Assembly (NCBI RefSeq): GCF_030373245.1
Contig: NZ_JAUCZF010000003.1
Coordinates: forward strand, 310,001 to 374,000
Reading direction: 5' to 3'
Origin: Hydrogenophaga sp.
GTDB taxonomy: Bacteria > Pseudomonadota > Gammaproteobacteria > Burkholderiales > Burkholderiaceae_C
Length of the DNA stretch: 64,000 bases
The notes beneath the pieces were generated by a model, which was given only the letters and a program-made list of their open reading frames with translations, ran no database searches and was not told where the DNA came from. The position numbers and the translations under genes are program-made. This document shows, piece after piece, positions 9,231-18,180 of this stretch. Position 1 is the first letter of the stretch. Each line of letters opens with the position of its first letter.

Positions 9231-9259
9231 GCCCGTGCTGGTGCTGCAGGCCCTGACGG

Positions 9260-9916
9260 TCAGATGCCCCTGGCCTTGACCGCCACGTGGGCGGGCCGCT
9301 CGATGCAGCGCACGATCCAGTCGTGCGTCAGCGGGTGCGCCGCCATCAGCTCGTGCGCCGGCCGCGCCCAGTTCAGCACACTGGCCACACAAAGATCGGC
9401 CACCGTGAAGCGCGCAGCCGCCAGGTGGCTATGCCCCTGTTCTCTCTGCCGGCTCAGGTGCTGCTCGATCACGCGCAGCGGCGCGGCCAAGCGCCTCTCG
9501 GCCGCCTCGGCCAGTTCGGGTTTTCGCCGCTCGGCCGGCATGACCATACGGTGCATCAGCACCGTGAGCGCATCGGACTCGGTTTCGGTCACGGCCCAGA
9601 AACTCCAGCGCAAGGCGTCTGCGTCTTCACCCGCATCGACCGGCGTGATGCTGCGGCCGTCGGGCTGGCCGTGGTGGCGCGCGATGTAGAGCGCACAGGC
9701 CATGCTTTCCCAGACCACCACCTCCTTCCCCGGTGCGCGACGGTCCACGACCACCGGAATATGACCGTTGGCATTGAGCGCCAGGAAATCCGGGCTGCGC
9801 GTGGCGCCACCCTGGTAGGGGAGGTTGACGTGTTCGAAGGTCAGCCCCAGCTCGGTCGCGGCCCACAAGGGGCGCACGGCGCGCGAAGCGGGAATGCCGT
9901 AGATGGTGAGACTCAT
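9260..9916 (-). CDS. Glutathione S-transferase family protein
   Basis: A 218-residue cytosolic GST. The N-terminal thioredoxin-like domain begins MSLTIYGIPASRAVRPLWAA and contains the cis-Pro stretch NGHIPVVV near residue 51 and the ESMAC glutathione-binding turn near residue 69. The C-terminal all-helical domain carries FTVADLCVASVLNWA near residue 170. The Ser at the position of the usual catalytic residue (IPASRAVR) suggests a Ser- or Cys-type class. Substrate cannot be inferred. It is 20 bases from the HAD gene on the same strand, so the two may be cotranscribed. Confidence 0.88.
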   Translation of the reverse strand: MSLTIYGIPASRAVRPLWAATELGLTFEHVNLPYQGGATRSPDFLALNANGHIPVVVDRRAPGKEVVVWESMACALYIARHHGQPDGRSITPVDAGEDADALRWSFWAVTETESDALTVLMHRMVMPAERRKPELAEAAERRLAAPLRVIEQHLSRQREQGHSHLAAARFTVADLCVASVLNWARPAHELMAAHPLTHDWIVRCIERPAHVAVKARGI

Positions 9917-9935
9917 GAACGTATGGGAAGTAGAT

Positions 9936-10679
9936 TCAGCCGAACGCCTGGCACAGCGCCATCAGGTCCGACACGGTGAGGTGGGGCTGCAGCGGCGCAT
10001 GCTCCCAGGGGTGATCCGCGCGGTTGACCCAGGCCAGCTGCATACCGGCGTTGAGCGCCCCCACGCCATCCAGGTGCGCATCGTCGCCGATGTGCAGCAC
10101 CTGCTCTGCGCTCACGCCGGCCGCAGCGGCAGCGGCGTGGAAGATGCGCACATCGGGTTTGCCCACGCCGAACTCGCGCGCGCTGATGCTGGCGCGGAAA
10201 TGTTCGCCCAGGCCGACCCGGCGCACGTCGGCGTTGCCGTTGGACAAGGCCACCACCGGAAACCGGCTGCTCAGGAAGGTGAGCGCGGGCAAGGCGTCGT
10301 CAAACAGCTCGACGCGCTGACGCTCGGCAAAAAACACCTCGAACGCGGTTTCGGCCAGCGCCGGGTCGTCGCCGGCGCGCTGCAGCAGCAGGCGGATCGA
10401 TTCCCTGCGCAGCGCGCTCAGGTCGTGCGCCAGGTCAGGGCGCAGGGTCTGCATCTGGTTGCGCACCTCGCGCAGCGTGCCCTTGTCGCGGCCCAGGGCA
10501 CCGGTGGCCGGCACATGGTCGTCCAGCCATTGCTGCAACACGCCCTCGGCGCGGGTGATGGTGGGCCAGATCGGCCAAAGCGTGTCGTCCAGATCCAGGG
10601 TGATGGCGCGCACCCGCTGCGGATCAAATTCCGAGGTCGGTGCCATGCCTGACAAAGCGGTGTTGTTGGGGATGTTCAT
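9936..10679 (-). CDS. HAD-superfamily hydrolase (subfamily IA, phosphatase)
   Basis: A protein of about 247 residues with the HAD motifs in order: motif I ITLDLDDTLWPIW near the N terminus, motif II VALSNGNAD, the Lys of motif III in VGKPDVRIF, and motif IV HIGDDAHLDGVGA. These indicate an Asp-nucleophile phosphatase; the LDDTLWPIW form occurs in YjjG/5'-nucleotidase-like and related betaproteobacterial HADs. The substrate is not known. The start is uncertain: ATGs at 10700, 10679 and 10646 are in frame. The 10700 start overlaps the divergent hemH start by two bases and has a GGAAAGG sequence just before it, so it is possible. Confidence 0.85.
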   Translation of the reverse strand: MNIPNNTALSGMAPTSEFDPQRVRAITLDLDDTLWPIWPTITRAEGVLQQWLDDHVPATGALGRDKGTLREVRNQMQTLRPDLAHDLSALRRESIRLLLQRAGDDPALAETAFEVFFAERQRVELFDDALPALTFLSSRFPVVALSNGNADVRRVGLGEHFRASISAREFGVGKPDVRIFHAAAAAAGVSAEQVLHIGDDAHLDGVGALNAGMQLAWVNRADHPWEHAPLQPHLTVSDLMALCQAFG

Positions 10680-10698
10680 GTCTGCGGGAGAATAGCGC

Positions 10699-11790
10699 AT
10701 GCCTTTCCAAAAAGAACCGCCCTATTCCCATGGCCAGCCGCCGCGCACGGCCGTGGTGTACTGCAACCTCGGCACGCCCGACGAGCCCACCGCACCGGCC
10801 CTGCGCCGTTACCTGGCCGAATTCCTGGGCGACCACCGGGTGGTGGAGATCCCCAAAGCCCTGTGGTGGCTGATCCTGCACGGCATCATCCTTCGCGTGC
10901 GACCCAAGAAATCGGCTGCCAAGTACGCCAGCGTCTGGACGTCGGAGGGCTCGCCGCTCAAGGTCTGGACCGAAAAACAGGCCTTGCTGCTGCGCGGCTA
11001 CCTCGGCGAGCGGGGTCACCAGGTCACGGTGCGCTATGCGATGCGCTACGGCAACCCGTCTATTCCCGAGGTGCTCGACGAGCTCAAGGCCCAGGGTGTG
11101 ACCCGCATCCTGATCGCCTCGGCCTACCCGCAGTACAGCGGCACCACCACCGCCAGCGTGTTCGACGCCGTCGCGGTCTGGGCCCTCAACACCCGCCAGT
11201 TGCCCGAGCTGCGCTTCATCAACAGGTACCACGACGAGCGCGGCTACATCGAGGCGTTGGCCAAGAAGATCCGCGCCCACTGGATGCACCACGGCCAGAG
11301 CGAACAGTTGGTGATGAGCTTTCACGGCGTGCCCGAACGCACACTGGACCTGGGTGACCCCTACCACTGCGAATGCCACAAGACCGGCCGCCTGCTCGCG
11401 GAACACCTGGGGCTTTCTAAGGACCGCTACAAGGTCACCTTCCAGTCGCGCTTTGGCAAGGCCAAGTGGCTGGAGCCCTACACCGAGCCCTCGCTGATCG
11501 CACTGGCCCAGGCCGGCACCAAAAGCGTGGACGTGGTCTGCCCCGGCTTCACCAGCGACTGCCTGGAAACCCTGGAAGAGATCAACATGGAAGCGCGCGA
11601 GGCTTTCATGCACGCCGGCGGCGAGCAGTTTCAGTACATCGAATGCCTGAACGACAGCCCCGACTGGATCCGCGCCCTGACCGATCTCACCGAGCGCCAC
11701 CTGCAAGGCTGGCCCACGATGGTGGCCGACGACCCGATGGAACTCAAAGCCAGCCGGGACCGCGCGCTGGCGCTGGGCGCCAAAAACTGA
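10699..11790 (+). CDS. hemH: Ferrochelatase
   Basis: A 363-residue cytosolic ferrochelatase that inserts Fe(II) into protoporphyrin IX, the last step of haem synthesis. The N terminus has VVYCNLGTPDEPT; the catalytic His lies in LVMSFHGVPERT around residue 207, and the conserved acidic stretch CPGFTSDCLETLEEI is near residue 278. A GGGAGA ribosome-binding site precedes the ATG at 10699. In this phototroph the enzyme stands at the branch between haem and bacteriochlorophyll, although it is outside the bch operon. It is divergent from the HAD gene with essentially no intergenic space, so promoter elements must lie inside the 5' end of that gene. Confidence 0.97.
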   Translation: MPFQKEPPYSHGQPPRTAVVYCNLGTPDEPTAPALRRYLAEFLGDHRVVEIPKALWWLILHGIILRVRPKKSAAKYASVWTSEGSPLKVWTEKQALLLRGYLGERGHQVTVRYAMRYGNPSIPEVLDELKAQGVTRILIASAYPQYSGTTTASVFDAVAVWALNTRQLPELRFINRYHDERGYIEALAKKIRAHWMHHGQSEQLVMSFHGVPERTLDLGDPYHCECHKTGRLLAEHLGLSKDRYKVTFQSRFGKAKWLEPYTEPSLIALAQAGTKSVDVVCPGFTSDCLETLEEINMEAREAFMHAGGEQFQYIECLNDSPDWIRALTDLTERHLQGWPTMVADDPMELKASRDRALALGAKN

Positions 11791-11794
11791 GGCG

Positions 11795-12019
11795 ATGACC
11801 GCAGGGGCCAGGCACTGCGTGGTGGCCATGGGAGTGGTCTGCGCCGGTATGCTCACCGGCTGCAGCGCGCAGCAGGGTTATGCAAGCGCGCAGGCCTGGC
11901 AGCGCAGCCAGTGCCTGCAGATCGCCGATGCCCAGGAGCGCCGCCGCTGCCTCGATGCGGCCGACACGCCTTACAGCACCTACCAGCGGCAATCCGATTC
12001 GATCAAGACCAGCCCCTGA
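11795..12019 (+). CDS. Small Cys-rich lipoprotein
   Basis: A 74-residue protein with an N-terminal lipoprotein signal: a hydrophobic core followed by the lipobox LTGC, giving a lipidated Cys23 and a mature chain of about 52 residues. Two further cysteines (SQCLQIADAQERRRCLD) are spaced to allow a disulfide. It starts four bases after the hemH stop and is probably cotranscribed. No known family is recognised and the function is unknown. Confidence 0.72.
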   Translation: MTAGARHCVVAMGVVCAGMLTGCSAQQGYASAQAWQRSQCLQIADAQERRRCLDAADTPYSTYQRQSDSIKTSP

Positions 12020-12070
12020 GCGTGCAGCGCCGCAAGCGTCGCGCTCTCGGTGGCCAGCCGAGGCGACCTG

Positions 12071-12949
12071 TCACGCGCCCCTGGACAGAAAACGCTCCAC
12101 CAGATCGAGCTGCTCGGGCACGTTGAGGGCTGGCGCATGGCCGCAGCCTTCGATGGTCACCACCAGGGCGCGCGGCCCGCGGTCGCGCATGGCCTCGGCC
12201 GTGTCGGCCAGCAGCAGGTCGGACTCGGCACCGCGCAGACACAGCACCGGCGCGTCGATGCGATCGTACGCGTCCCAAAGCTCGTAATCGGCTGGGTGGT
12301 GGATGAACTGCATCACCATGGCCGGGTCGTAGTGCGGCGTGACCCGGCCATTGGGCAGGCGGCGCGTGGAGCTTTCGGTGAGCAGCGTCCACTGCGCATC
12401 CGACAGATGACCGTAGGGCTTGTAGACGGTGCGAAAGTAGCGCTCCAGCTCGCCCACCGTGGCGAACGAGGCTGGATTGCCCGCGTAGGATCGGATGCGC
12501 TCCACCGCGGGTGCGGCCAGCTGCGGGCCGATGTCGTTGAGCACCAGCCGCTGGATGCGGCCCTGCAGCGCACCGGCGGCACACACCATGCCGATGGCGC
12601 CGCCCATGGAGGTGCCGACCCAGTGGAAGCGGTCAAGCCCCAGCTGATCGACCAGGTCGCTCGCCAGCCTCGCGTAAAACGCCAGGCAGTACTCGGCCTC
12701 GGGCGACGGGCTCCACTGCGACAGGCCGCGGCCGATGGTGTCGGGACAGAGCACGCGGTAGCCCTGGCCTGACAGGTAGGCGGCCAGCGCGTCCATGTCG
12801 CGGCCGGTGCGCGCCAGGCCGTGCCACGCGACGACGGCGCCACGCACTGCCGCTCCCGGCGCGGGTGACCAGTCCATGCAGTGGATCTCACGGTCCGCAC
12901 AGACCAGGTAGCGGGAGCGTGGCACGCCCGGGGCGCGGTCGTCGCTCAC
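12071..12949 (-). CDS. Alpha/beta-fold hydrolase, last gene of the liv operon
   Basis: A 292-residue alpha/beta hydrolase. The oxyanion-hole region is AWHGLARTGRDMDALA, the nucleophile elbow is GTSMGGAIGM near residue 113, and a conserved His lies in IEGCGHAPALNVPEQ near the C terminus; an Asp in the APVLCLRGAESDLLL strand completes a plausible triad. The GTG start at 12949 overlaps the livM stop codon (GTGA), so it is translated with the transporter. This suggests that it processes an imported ester, amide or other carboxylate derivative, but the substrate is unknown. Confidence 0.85.
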   Translation of the reverse strand: MSDDRAPGVPRSRYLVCADREIHCMDWSPAPGAAVRGAVVAWHGLARTGRDMDALAAYLSGQGYRVLCPDTIGRGLSQWSPSPEAEYCLAFYARLASDLVDQLGLDRFHWVGTSMGGAIGMVCAAGALQGRIQRLVLNDIGPQLAAPAVERIRSYAGNPASFATVGELERYFRTVYKPYGHLSDAQWTLLTESSTRRLPNGRVTPHYDPAMVMQFIHHPADYELWDAYDRIDAPVLCLRGAESDLLLADTAEAMRDRGPRALVVTIEGCGHAPALNVPEQLDLVERFLSRGA

Positions 12950-14046
12950 GACAGCCTCCTCAGACGGGCCAGCACCGCACGCTCGCGCAGCTTGCCCACC
13001 ACCCCGCTGGGGAAGTAGTACACGGAGAGTACAAACAGCAGGCCCAGCCAGAGCAGCCAGCGATCGGGCGTGAGCAGCGCCGGCAGCAGCGGGATGCCCT
13101 CCGCGGCCTGACCTGCAGCGCGCAGCAGGTCTTGCAGGTAGCTCTGCGCCAGCACGAACACCACGCTGCCGATCAGCGCGCCGTAGACCGTGCCCATGCC
13201 GCCGATCACGACGATGAGCAGCACGTCGAGCATGATCTCAAACGACAGCGAAGTATCGGGCCCGTTGTAGCGCAGCCAGAGCGCGAGCAGGCAACCCGCC
13301 AGCGTGGCGAACAGCGCCGACAGCACGTTGGATAGCGTGCGGTAGACCACGGTGCGGTAACCCAGCGCCTCAGCGCGGAAGTCGTTTTCCCGGATCGCCT
13401 GCAGCACCCGGCCAAACGGCGAATTCACGATGCGCAGGATGGTCAGGAAAATGCCGCAGGTGGCCAGAAACAGCAGGTAGTAGCTGATCAGTCGCCCGTC
13501 CAGGTAGACCTCGCCCAGCGGCGTGTTCAACGGTTCTTCAAGGAGCTCGAACCCGGGCGAGAGCAGCTCGGGCACACCAAAACTCAGCCCGTCTTCGCCC
13601 CCGGTGAATTCCGAAAGCTGCGAGGCCAGCGTGAGAAATGCCGACGCCACGGCCAAGGTGATCATGGCAAAGAAGATGGCCCTCACCCGAAGCGAAAAGA
13701 GGCCGATCAGCAAAGAGAGCAGCAGCGAGGCCACCAGCGCCGCACCCACGCCCAGCGCCAGCACCCCCCAGCCCGGCTCTTCGGTGGACGACAGCGAAAT
13801 CGCCACGCCGTAGGCGCCGATGCCAAAGAACATGGTGTGGGCGAAGCTCACGATGCCGGTGTAGCCCAGCAGCAGATCGAAGCTGGCCACCAGCGCCACG
13901 AAGATCAGCACCTTGGCCGCCACGTTGAGCGCCTTGACCCCGGGAAACAGGAAGGGCGCAAACGCCAGCCCGAGAAAAAGCACCACCAGCAAAGACGCAA
14001 GCCAGCGGCTGCGCGGCAGGTCGTTGGAGAGGAGTCTTCGGATCAT
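12946..14046 (-). CDS. livM: Branched-chain amino acid-type ABC transporter permease (LivM)
   Basis: A 366-residue inner-membrane permease of the LivM family with around nine to ten hydrophobic segments. The family signature is visible as LLLGYTGIVSFAHTMFFGIGAYGVA near residue 55 and, later, LLIVVIGGMGTVYGALIGSVVFV (EAA-like loop contacting the ATPases). The ATG at 14046 was chosen because the sequence upstream encodes Arg/Pro-rich residues and lies in a repeated intergenic element. It overlaps the hydrolase gene downstream and follows livH after 154 bases. Confidence 0.92.
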   Translation of the reverse strand: MIRRLLSNDLPRSRWLASLLVVLFLGLAFAPFLFPGVKALNVAAKVLIFVALVASFDLLLGYTGIVSFAHTMFFGIGAYGVAISLSSTEEPGWGVLALGVGAALVASLLLSLLIGLFSLRVRAIFFAMITLAVASAFLTLASQLSEFTGGEDGLSFGVPELLSPGFELLEEPLNTPLGEVYLDGRLISYYLLFLATCGIFLTILRIVNSPFGRVLQAIRENDFRAEALGYRTVVYRTLSNVLSALFATLAGCLLALWLRYNGPDTSLSFEIMLDVLLIVVIGGMGTVYGALIGSVVFVLAQSYLQDLLRAAGQAAEGIPLLPALLTPDRWLLWLGLLFVLSVYYFPSGVVGKLRERAVLARLRRLS

Positions 14047-14136
14047 GGGCAAGGTCTCTCGGTTGGGAGGGCGATGCCTGCGCTCCGCCCTTGCAGCAGG
14101 CATGCATCGAAGTCACGCAGCAGCAGCCGTGGAACC

Positions 14137-14200
14137 GGCTTCGCCGGGCCACTGGCTGTGCCCTCCTGGAGGGGGATGACGCCGAAGGCGGCGCGCGGGG
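14137..14200. repeat. Intergenic palindromic repeat, copy A (between livH and livM)
   Basis: A GC-rich palindromic element with three parts in order: GGCTTCGCCGGGCCAC, a CCCTCCTGGAGGGGG hairpin, and a GCCGAAGGCGGCGC hairpin. The same order of parts is found in copy B at 16855-16922 in the same operon, with scattered substitutions. Both copies abut the stop codon of the gene on their left. They resemble the extragenic palindromes often seen in Comamonadaceae genomes. Possible effects on mRNA stability or attenuation between operon genes are inference. Confidence 0.6.
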
Positions 14201-15187
14201 TCATCTGGAGGTCACCGGATAAACGCCTTGTGGGCGCCACAGCAAGATGGCGACCATGAGCGCGATGTTGGAAAACAGCGCGACCTTAGGCACCAGGAAA
14301 CCGGTGTAGTTCGCCATCAGCCCCACCAGCAAGGCACCGATCAGCGCCCCCAGCGTGGAGCCCAGGCCACCGATGATAATGACGATGAAGATCAGCACAT
14401 TGACCTGCGCCCCCATCTGCGGAATCACGCTCTGCTGGTACAGGCCCCACATCACGCCACCCAGACCGGCCAGCGCGCTGCCGGCCACGAACACACCGAC
14501 AAACAGTCGCTTGATGCGGTAGCCCAGCGACTCGACCATCTCGCGGTCCTGCACGCCGGCGCGGATCAGCAGGCCGACCTTGGTGCGGTTCAACGTCCAC
14601 ACCATGGCCGCAAACACCGCGGTGCCGACCAGCACGGCCAGGATGCGGTATTTCTCCACCGCCGCGTCGCCAAAGATCAACGAGCCGCGCAGCGCTTCGG
14701 GCAGGGGCAGCGGGATCTGCTGCGGACCCCAGATCACCTTGATCAGCTCCTCGCCAATGATCATTCCGCCCATGGTGATCAGGATCTGCTTGAGGTGCAT
14801 GCCGTACACCGGTCTGATGATCAGCCGTTCAAACACCAGGCCCAGCGCGCCCGCCACCGCCATCGCCGCCAGCATGGCGGGAAACAGCGCCACGAGGTTG
14901 AGCCAGAGACTGTCGGCGGTGGTGTAACTGCCCATGCTGCCCAGCACCGTGGTGGCCACGAACGCTCCCAGCGCGATGAACACGCCGTGGCCGAAGTTAA
15001 GCACGTCCATCAGGCCGAACACCAGGGTGAGGCCCGAGGCGATGATGAAGATGATCATGCCCATGGCCAGGCCGGCCACCGTCAGCGTGAGCCAGGTCGA
15101 GGCGCTGCCCGTCAGCGGCAAGGCGATCAGTGCCAGCGCCGGCACCAGCGCCATCGGTTTCCAGTCAAGTTCTTTGAGTGTGATCAT
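14201..15187 (-). CDS. livH: Branched-chain amino acid-type ABC transporter permease (LivH)
   Basis: A 328-residue inner-membrane permease of the LivH family. The characteristic ASGLTLVFGLMDVLNFGHG is near residue 48, with GVFIALGAFVA just after it, and the cytoplasmic EAA-type loop FIVIIIGGLGSTLGALIGA is near residue 268. About eight to nine hydrophobic segments are present. The ATG at 15187 was preferred over a longer frame because it puts the first membrane segment at the usual position. It pairs with LivM as the transmembrane heterodimer. Confidence 0.92.
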   Translation of the reverse strand: MITLKELDWKPMALVPALALIALPLTGSASTWLTLTVAGLAMGMIIFIIASGLTLVFGLMDVLNFGHGVFIALGAFVATTVLGSMGSYTTADSLWLNLVALFPAMLAAMAVAGALGLVFERLIIRPVYGMHLKQILITMGGMIIGEELIKVIWGPQQIPLPLPEALRGSLIFGDAAVEKYRILAVLVGTAVFAAMVWTLNRTKVGLLIRAGVQDREMVESLGYRIKRLFVGVFVAGSALAGLGGVMWGLYQQSVIPQMGAQVNVLIFIVIIIGGLGSTLGALIGALLVGLMANYTGFLVPKVALFSNIALMVAILLWRPQGVYPVTSR

Positions 15188-15272
15188 GCGTGTGTCTCCC
15201 ACCGGGCCATCCCGAGGACGACCTGCCTGGTTTGGAAGGGCCGCGAAATCACGACGTGACGGGCGTGCGGTG

Positions 15273-16010
15273 TCATGGATGCGCTCCCAGTGAAAGGCCA
15301 AGCAGCCTGGACTGCATCGATTCGTCGGCCGCCAGCTCGGCCATGGAGCCGCTGTGAACCACGCGGCCGTCGTCCATCACCGCCATGGAGTCGCCCAGCT
15401 GCTTGGCGAAGTTGAAGTTCTGCTCCACGAGCAGGATGGTGGTCTGGGCCGCCTTGAGCTGCCGGAAAGCCTCGATCATGTTCTGGACGATGGCGGGCGC
15501 CAGGCCCTTGCTAGGCTCGTCGATGAGCAGCAGCTGGCGCGGCTCGACGATGGCGCGCGAGACCGCCAGCATCTGCTTCTGTCCGCCGCTGAGCTTGCCT
15601 GCCGGGTGGTTCCAGAATTTCTTCATGGCCGGGAACAGGCCGAAGATCCATTCCAGCCTCGTGGTGTCGATGTCGTCCAGCGTTCTCGCCCCGCGCGCCG
15701 CCAACAGCATGTTTTCCCTCACCGAGAGGTCGGAAAAAATGCCCATGCTCTCGGGCACGTAGGCCACACCCCCTTGTGCGATGTCGGGCGTCGGGCGGTG
15801 TGTGATGTCTTGTCCGTCGAGCACCACCCGGCCCTGACTGGCCTGCCACAGGCCCATGATGGTGCGCAGCGTGGTGGTCTTGCCCGCGCCATTGCGGCCC
15901 AGCAGCAGCGTGAGTTCACCCTGCGGCACCACCAGGTCCACCCCATGCAGGATGTGGTACGCGCCGATGTGCGTGTGCACACCTTCTAGCGTCAGCAACG
16001 GAGCACTCAT
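15273..16010 (-). CDS. livF: ABC transporter ATP-binding protein (LivF)
   Basis: A 245-residue ATPase. Walker A GRNGAGKTT near residue 38, signature LSGGQKQMLAVSRAI near residue 140, Walker B LLLIDEPSKGLAP near residue 160, and a switch His region beyond it. SKGLAP is typical of LivF. It energises transport together with LivG. It overlaps livG by four bases (16007-16010), consistent with coupling, and is followed by an 85-base gap before livH. Confidence 0.93.
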   Translation of the reverse strand: MSAPLLTLEGVHTHIGAYHILHGVDLVVPQGELTLLLGRNGAGKTTTLRTIMGLWQASQGRVVLDGQDITHRPTPDIAQGGVAYVPESMGIFSDLSVRENMLLAARGARTLDDIDTTRLEWIFGLFPAMKKFWNHPAGKLSGGQKQMLAVSRAIVEPRQLLLIDEPSKGLAPAIVQNMIEAFRQLKAAQTTILLVEQNFNFAKQLGDSMAVMDDGRVVHSGSMAELAADESMQSRLLGLSLGAHP

Positions 16011-16765
16011 GCGTCCACCTCTTCCGGGTTGATGCCCAGATAGGCCTGCTGCACCACCGGGGAAGCGATCACAGCCGCGGGCTCGCCATCGGCCACCAGT
16101 TCGCCGTTGTGCAGCACGATGATGCGGTCCGAGAGTTCGCGCACCACGTCCATCTTGTGTTCCACCAGCAGAATGGTCTTGGTCCGGTCGGCCTTGAGGT
16201 TGCGGATGAGGTTGAGGATCACCGGCGCTTCATCGACGCTCATGCCCGCCGTGGGTTCGTCGAACATGAAGACCTGCGGCTCCAGTGCCATCAGGATGCC
16301 GACCTCCAGCTTGCGCTGGTCGCCGTGCGGCAGGCTGCTGGCGAGCTGATCGCCCTTCTCCGCCAGCGCCACGGCTTCCAGCACCTCGTCGGCCCGCACC
16401 ACGAGGTCGCGACGGTCGCTCCAGATGCGCCAGAGATTCAACCCCGCGCCGGCTCGAGCCTGCACCGCGAGCCGCACGTTTTCGCGCACCGTCAAATTCG
16501 GAAACAGGTTGGTGAGCTGGAACGCCCGGCCCAGACCGGCCTGGGCGCGTGCGGGCGCGCTCAGGGTCGAGATGTCGACGCCATTGAGCTTCACCTTTCC
16601 GGCCGACGCCTTGATCTGGCCCGAGATGAGGTTGAAGTACGTGGTCTTGCCCGCCCCGTTGGGGCCCACGATAGCGGTCAGCGTGCCCGGCTCGAACGCG
16701 CAGGACACGGCATTCACCGCCACGTGCCCGCCAAAGCGGGCCGTGAGATCAGAAGTTTCAAGCAT
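16007..16765 (-). CDS. livG: ABC transporter ATP-binding protein (LivG)
   Basis: A 252-residue ATPase of the LivG family. Walker A GPNGAGKTTYFNLISG is near residue 37, the signature region is SLPHGDQRKLEVGIL near residue 150 (the LSHGxQR form usual in LivG), and Walker B is VFMFDEPTAGMS. The start at 16765 (MLETSDLTARFGG) was chosen over upstream codons because the frame above it lies in repeat copy B. It is the first ATPase gene after the binding-protein gene and is coupled to livF. Confidence 0.93.
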   Translation of the reverse strand: MLETSDLTARFGGHVAVNAVSCAFEPGTLTAIVGPNGAGKTTYFNLISGQIKASAGKVKLNGVDISTLSAPARAQAGLGRAFQLTNLFPNLTVRENVRLAVQARAGAGLNLWRIWSDRRDLVVRADEVLEAVALAEKGDQLASSLPHGDQRKLEVGILMALEPQVFMFDEPTAGMSVDEAPVILNLIRNLKADRTKTILLVEHKMDVVRELSDRIIVLHNGELVADGEPAAVIASPVVQQAYLGINPEEVDA

Positions 16766-16854
16766 GAAGTCTCCGAGCGCCACACCAACAGAGCGCAGCG
16801 CAAGTGCCCAAGCAGTCGTCGCAGCGCGACGACCCACCAGACATGCAGAGGATC

Positions 16855-16922
16855 TGGCTTTGCCAGGCCACAGGCATGGTCCCCCTTCCAGGGGGAAGCT
16901 GCGTCAGCGGCGCAGGGGGTAG
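16855..16922. repeat. Intergenic palindromic repeat, copy B (between livK and livG)
   Basis: Second copy of the element at 14137-14200: GGCTTTGCCAGGCCAC, then a CCCCCTTCCAGGGGG hairpin, then GCGTCAGCGGCGC. It lies seven bases from the livK stop codon. Sequence further upstream (about 16795-16854) also resembles the flank of copy A, suggesting that the repeat unit is longer than the core given here. Confidence 0.6.
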
Positions 16923-16928
16923 CCCAGT

Positions 16929-18128
16929 TCAGCGCTTGTTGCGAATCGGCACGTCCATCTCGGCCGGCTTGATCTCGCGCACCAGCTCAGGCACACCCCA
17001 GGCAAACGCCGGATCGACCTTGATCTTGAAGTGGTACATGCTCTGCATCGCCTGATGGTCTTCCTTGCGGAAGGTCATGGTGCCCTTGGGCGTCTCGAAG
17101 CTCATGCCCTCCATGGTCTTGATGAGCTTGTTGGTGTTGGTGTCGCCGTTGCTCTTCTTGAGCGCCGTCACCACCGCCATTGCCGCCGAGAAGCCACCCG
17201 CGGTGAAGAAATCGGGTGGGCTCTTGAATTCCTTGTAATGCTGGGCGACCAGGGCCTCGTTCACCGGGTTCTTCGGGAGGCCGAAGTAGTAGTAGGTCGC
17301 GCCTTCCATGCCGGGAAAGTTCTTGTACGCCGCCATCGCGGGCAGGATGTTGCCGCCCGTCGCGATCTCGATGCCGTAGCGCTTCAGGTCCAGGTCGGCG
17401 ATCTTGAACGGATTGCCCGCGCCGGCCCAGATGATGAAGATCACCTTGCGACCAGGCTGGTCCTTGAGTTTGTCGATCAGGCGCTGGGCACCGGCCGTGA
17501 AGTCGGTCGTGCTGGTCGGCAGGTACTCCTCGTGCACGATCTTGGCGGTTTTGATCGCGTCCTTGAACGCCTTCACTCCGTCACGACCAAACGCGTAGTC
17601 CTGCGCCAGCGTGGCCACGCTCACGCCGGCCTTGTCGAGCGCCACGGCGTTGGAGATCGCGTCCTGGCTGCTGTTGCGCCCGGTGCGGAAGATGTATTTG
17701 TTCCACTTCTCACCAGTGATCGAATCGGCCACGGCGGGCTCGACGACCAGGATCTTCTTGTATTCCTCGGCCACCGGCAGCATGGCCAGCGCCACGCCCG
17801 ACGACGTGGGGCCCACGGCGATGTCGGCCTTGTCGTCCGAGTAGGCGGTGGCCAGCAGGCTGCGGCCCAGATCGGGCTTGCCCTGGTCGTCTTTCTCGAT
17901 CACCACCAGTTTTTTGCCCGCCACCATCATCGTGCCGCCGGTCGCGTACTCCAGACCCATGCGGAAGCCGGTGGTGGTCTGCTTGCCATAGGCCTCCAGG
18001 GGACCGGTGAGGCTGTGCACGTGGGCGATGCGGATCTCGCCGCCGGCCTGGGCCAGGGCCGCCGTGGATGCAAGGGCGGCCGAACAGGCAAGGGCAATCA
18101 CCGCAAAGCGGCGGGTGGTCTGGGTCAT
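16929..18128 (-). CDS. livK: ABC transporter periplasmic substrate-binding protein (LivK type)
   Basis: A 399-residue type I periplasmic binding protein. A signal peptide covers about residues 1-26 (core VIALACSAALASTAALAQA), and the mature protein starts GGEIRIAHVHSLTGPLEAYGKQ, the form typical of amide/carboxylate-binding LivK homologues. An AGGAGA ribosome-binding site lies eight bases before the ATG at 18128, which settles the start. It is the first gene of livK-G-F-H-M-hydrolase and follows a sigma-54-type promoter. The ligand may be a branched-chain amino acid, an amide or an aromatic carboxylate; the sequence alone does not decide. Confidence 0.9.
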   Translation of the reverse strand: MTQTTRRFAVIALACSAALASTAALAQAGGEIRIAHVHSLTGPLEAYGKQTTTGFRMGLEYATGGTMMVAGKKLVVIEKDDQGKPDLGRSLLATAYSDDKADIAVGPTSSGVALAMLPVAEEYKKILVVEPAVADSITGEKWNKYIFRTGRNSSQDAISNAVALDKAGVSVATLAQDYAFGRDGVKAFKDAIKTAKIVHEEYLPTSTTDFTAGAQRLIDKLKDQPGRKVIFIIWAGAGNPFKIADLDLKRYGIEIATGGNILPAMAAYKNFPGMEGATYYYFGLPKNPVNEALVAQHYKEFKSPPDFFTAGGFSAAMAVVTALKKSNGDTNTNKLIKTMEGMSFETPKGTMTFRKEDHQAMQSMYHFKIKVDPAFAWGVPELVREIKPAEMDVPIRNKR

Positions 18129-18180
18129 GTCTTGTCTCCTGGTTGAATGGGTCACCGCACGGTGGCCGTGCCATGAGCTA

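Noticed and set aside
14228-15259. A 343-codon His/Gln-rich open frame on the plus strand
   Set aside because: Shadow of livH; composition and lack of motifs do not support a protein.
18140-18180. A second sigma-54-like box TGGCACGG nearer to livK
   Set aside because: The distance to the following GC is 12 bases instead of 10, while the site at 18181-18196 has exact spacing.
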